A stretch of DNA of 64,000 bases from Corallium rubrum (taxonomy: Eukaryota > Cnidaria > Anthozoa > Scleralcyonacea > Coralliidae), in NCBI GenBank assembly GCA_964035015.1, contig OZ036006.1:14301690-14365689 (forward strand), read 5' to 3'. Made by a program: the position numbers and the translations under genes. The notes under the pieces were generated by a model. The model made no database searches, was not told where the DNA came from, and saw only the letters and a list, made by a program, of their open reading frames with translations. Below are positions 62,151-64,000 of the stretch, piece after piece (the stretch's first letter is position 1; each line of letters opens with the position of its first letter).

Positions 62151-63290
62151 TAGATGGAAAGCTAAGATTGCCAATTAATAGTCACGTGTGCTCCTAAGTG
62201 GTAGCGTTTGCATATGACATGTAGCTAAAGAGATATAATGATATAAATTGTATGTATAGATGTAGTAGTGCATGTGGTACGTTTTTGAGCTTGGTGCAAA
62301 TGTAAGAGGTTTGGTCACAGAATAAAGAACTGAGCAGAAGGGCCACTTGGGTCGGAACCTTTGACGTTTTTGTCCCCGCGCTGGTTACCGGGAAACCACT
62401 TCCGGAAAATCTCGCAGCCAGTAAATCTCAGCCAGGCAACAAAGAGGGCAATGGCGAAATACGGAGTTGGATCACTAAAATCGCTACATCTCACAAACTA
62501 GTGGCTCGATTTTTACGCTACAACCAGTAGTAATAGAGGAGAGGTAGATGACAATATTTTTGCCGTTAAGAAGGTATGAAAAACATTTGAAAGTGAAAAT
62601 TTACGGAATTAAAACGAACTCGAACCGCCACTGTGTGAAGCTATTTAAAGCATTACCGTCTTCTTTAAACTTGCATTTGCGAGCGAAAATAAGAGCAGAC
62701 AATCTTCGAAAACAGCTTAAACGTTAAGTATAAAGATTAAACTGCACATATTTCCTGTTATTTATGGAATGGAACGCGTAATTTTGAAGAACGAAGCAAT
62801 TCTATTAGGTGACGTTTTGCCGTTTTACAGTTATTAAATATATTTTGAAATTTAATAAGGCTAGTTGTTTACTGTTGTTATATTTTTTTCAAATTTCATA
62901 AAACTAACATGCAGGAATTAAAGTTGTGATAGAGGTAACTTATGTTTAAATTAAATTACTGCTTCTTGTCACCACCTGTGAGTTTGCTGTCTTGTTGTTT
63001 GACACCAGTGACTAGGGCTATTTGTATGTTTTAATAACCATATTTGCAGTTAAAAAACTGAATTACAAAATATGCAAAATTTCTATTAAAATACATGATA
63101 CTGGACAGTGGTAGAATTCCTTTTTCCTCTGTTTTGCATAACTGCCGAGTACTTAGGTGAAAGCAGTTTTTTAGAACAATCATCGTCAAATTCAGATAAT
63201 TCTAAAAATGTCTCATCGGCTGTGGCGTCTGCAGAAAACTCCTTCACGCGAAGACAAATTAGTAAATATCCATAGTGACGCGAAGACTAA
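62151..63290. other. No gene recognised; possible 5' region of the LINE at 63291
   Basis: The stretch 62390-62560 is GC-richer and contains a short ATG frame, perhaps the LINE 5' leader. The rest is AT-rich. Upstream exons of the EGF-cadherin gene were not found here. Confidence 0.4.
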
Positions 63291-63972
63291 ATGAAACCAG
63301 TACAAAGATTTTATCATGTTCCAAGCTTAATTGTCGCAAACGTTATGTCTCTTGTACCAAAAATAGATGAGGTGAAAGAGTTTGTTTTTCGCAATAACGT
63401 CAGTCTTGCGTTTATCACCGAAACCTGGTTAAGGGAATCGGTCGCTGATTCAGTTGTCAGTATTCCCGGGTACGAAATTAAACGCCGGAACAGAACTGTA
63501 AACAGTCATGGCGGGGTATGTCTGTATATAAAAGATGACATTAAATACAAATCCCTCGAAGATCTGACTTGTTGTAAAGACCACGAAGTATTTGGCTGCA
63601 CTTGAGACCTAATCACCTTCCGAGGGGCCTCTCATGTGTTGTTATAACTGTAGTGTACCACCCTCCAGGCGCCGACGACAATTACATACGCGATCATCTG
63701 TTCGATTCTTCCACCCGTGTAGATTCAACGTACCCGAACTGTTTACCAACATGGGGGATTATTACACCAAGCCACAAACCTTTCCACCTTTTTGCCTATC
63801 AGATCACAATACAGTAATGGTCACTCCCAATAACAGCAATACTAACTCTAGTACAAAGAAATACATCTTAAGACGGGATCGGCGAGCCAGCCGGAAAGTA
63901 TCAATGGGAAGACATCTAGCCTTCTTAGATTGGAAAGTCCTGTTTACATCACTGAAGAGCTGTGAAATATGA
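63291..63972 (+). pseudogene. LINE endonuclease domain, frameshifted, running toward the window end
   Basis: The frame starts M-K-P-V-Q-R and contains V-A-N-V-M-S-L-V-P-K-I-D-E, I-T-E-T-W-L-R-E and G-G-V-C-L-Y-I-K-D, the APE-type endonuclease start. It stops at 63605. V-V-Y-H-P-P-G-A-D-D follows in another frame. A deletion removes the usual G-D-F-N region. L-S-D-H-N-T-V appears at about 63800 in a third frame. Typical of CR1-like LINEs. The rest would lie beyond the window. Confidence 0.75.
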
Positions 63973-64000
63973 TGCAAGTGTTTCAGGAAGTGGTGGTACC

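Overview
The window is a piece of an animal nuclear genome. It has GT-AG introns, an EGF/cadherin/SEA membrane-protein gene, CCCTAA-type telomere-like repeats and a dense mix of eukaryotic transposons. It is AT-rich. The mix of PIF/Harbinger, hAT, Kolobok-like, CACTA, DIRS-like and several LINE families, together with a cadherin gene of non-vertebrate layout, suggests an early-branching marine invertebrate, a cnidarian or possibly a sponge. That assignment is inference from family content, not from a marker gene. There is no sign of prokaryotic organisation.

Layout. 1-3 kb: a short element with a telomere-like core (352-562), an inverted-repeat element carrying a two-exon zinc-finger gene (812-1877) and a hAT-type MITE (2390-2921). 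4-10.4 kb: a PIF/Harbinger region with its Myb/SANT partner gene (+) and a transposase gene (-). The transposase is broken by an element (8082-9626) that itself contains another element (8556-9362). 10.4-12.6 kb: a 2.2-kb palindromic element with 1.1-kb arms. 12.6-14.2 kb: a truncated LINE reverse transcriptase, then a 2A-like peptide coding segment that runs into a 430-bp palindrome. 14.2-17.3 kb: a decamer minisatellite, a 172-bp satellite and pentanucleotide arrays. 18.3-22.6 kb: a nearly intact two-ORF LINE (-). 22.8-30.1 kb: a 7.3-kb TTAA-flanked Kolobok-like element whose transposase is fused in frame to a DEDDh exonuclease and is split by a LINE fragment. 30.2-36.0 kb: a second copy of the telomere-like MITE, then the 172-bp satellite split by a 3.4-kb hAT element. 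36.2-48.3 kb: tandem palindromes and a LINE whose ORF1 starts with a ubiquitin-like domain. That LINE is interrupted by an 8.5-kb CACTA element loaded with simple repeats. 48.7-50.9 kb: a LINE tail and several MITEs. 52-61.6 kb: the one clear host gene (-), an EGF-cadherin-SEA transmembrane protein. Its introns hold a 550-bp tetranucleotide array and a decayed DIRS-like retrotransposon. 61.9-64 kb: an inverted pair of tRNA-like SINEs and the endonuclease part of another LINE that runs off the window.

How the parts relate. Insertion order can be read from nesting and target-site duplications: Harbinger, then the 8082-9626 element, then the 8556-9362 element; Kolobok-like, then a LINE tail; satellite, then hAT; LINE, then CACTA. 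Each junction has recognisable duplications or restores a reading frame across the insert. Nearly all transposon genes here carry frameshifts or stops. Many are single-base changes in homopolymers, so assembly error cannot be excluded. The best candidates for something little described are the transposase-exonuclease fusion, the ubiquitin-like/SGNH LINE ORF1, the MITE family with a telomere-repeat core, and the repeated fold-back duplications whose ends fall at coding boundaries.
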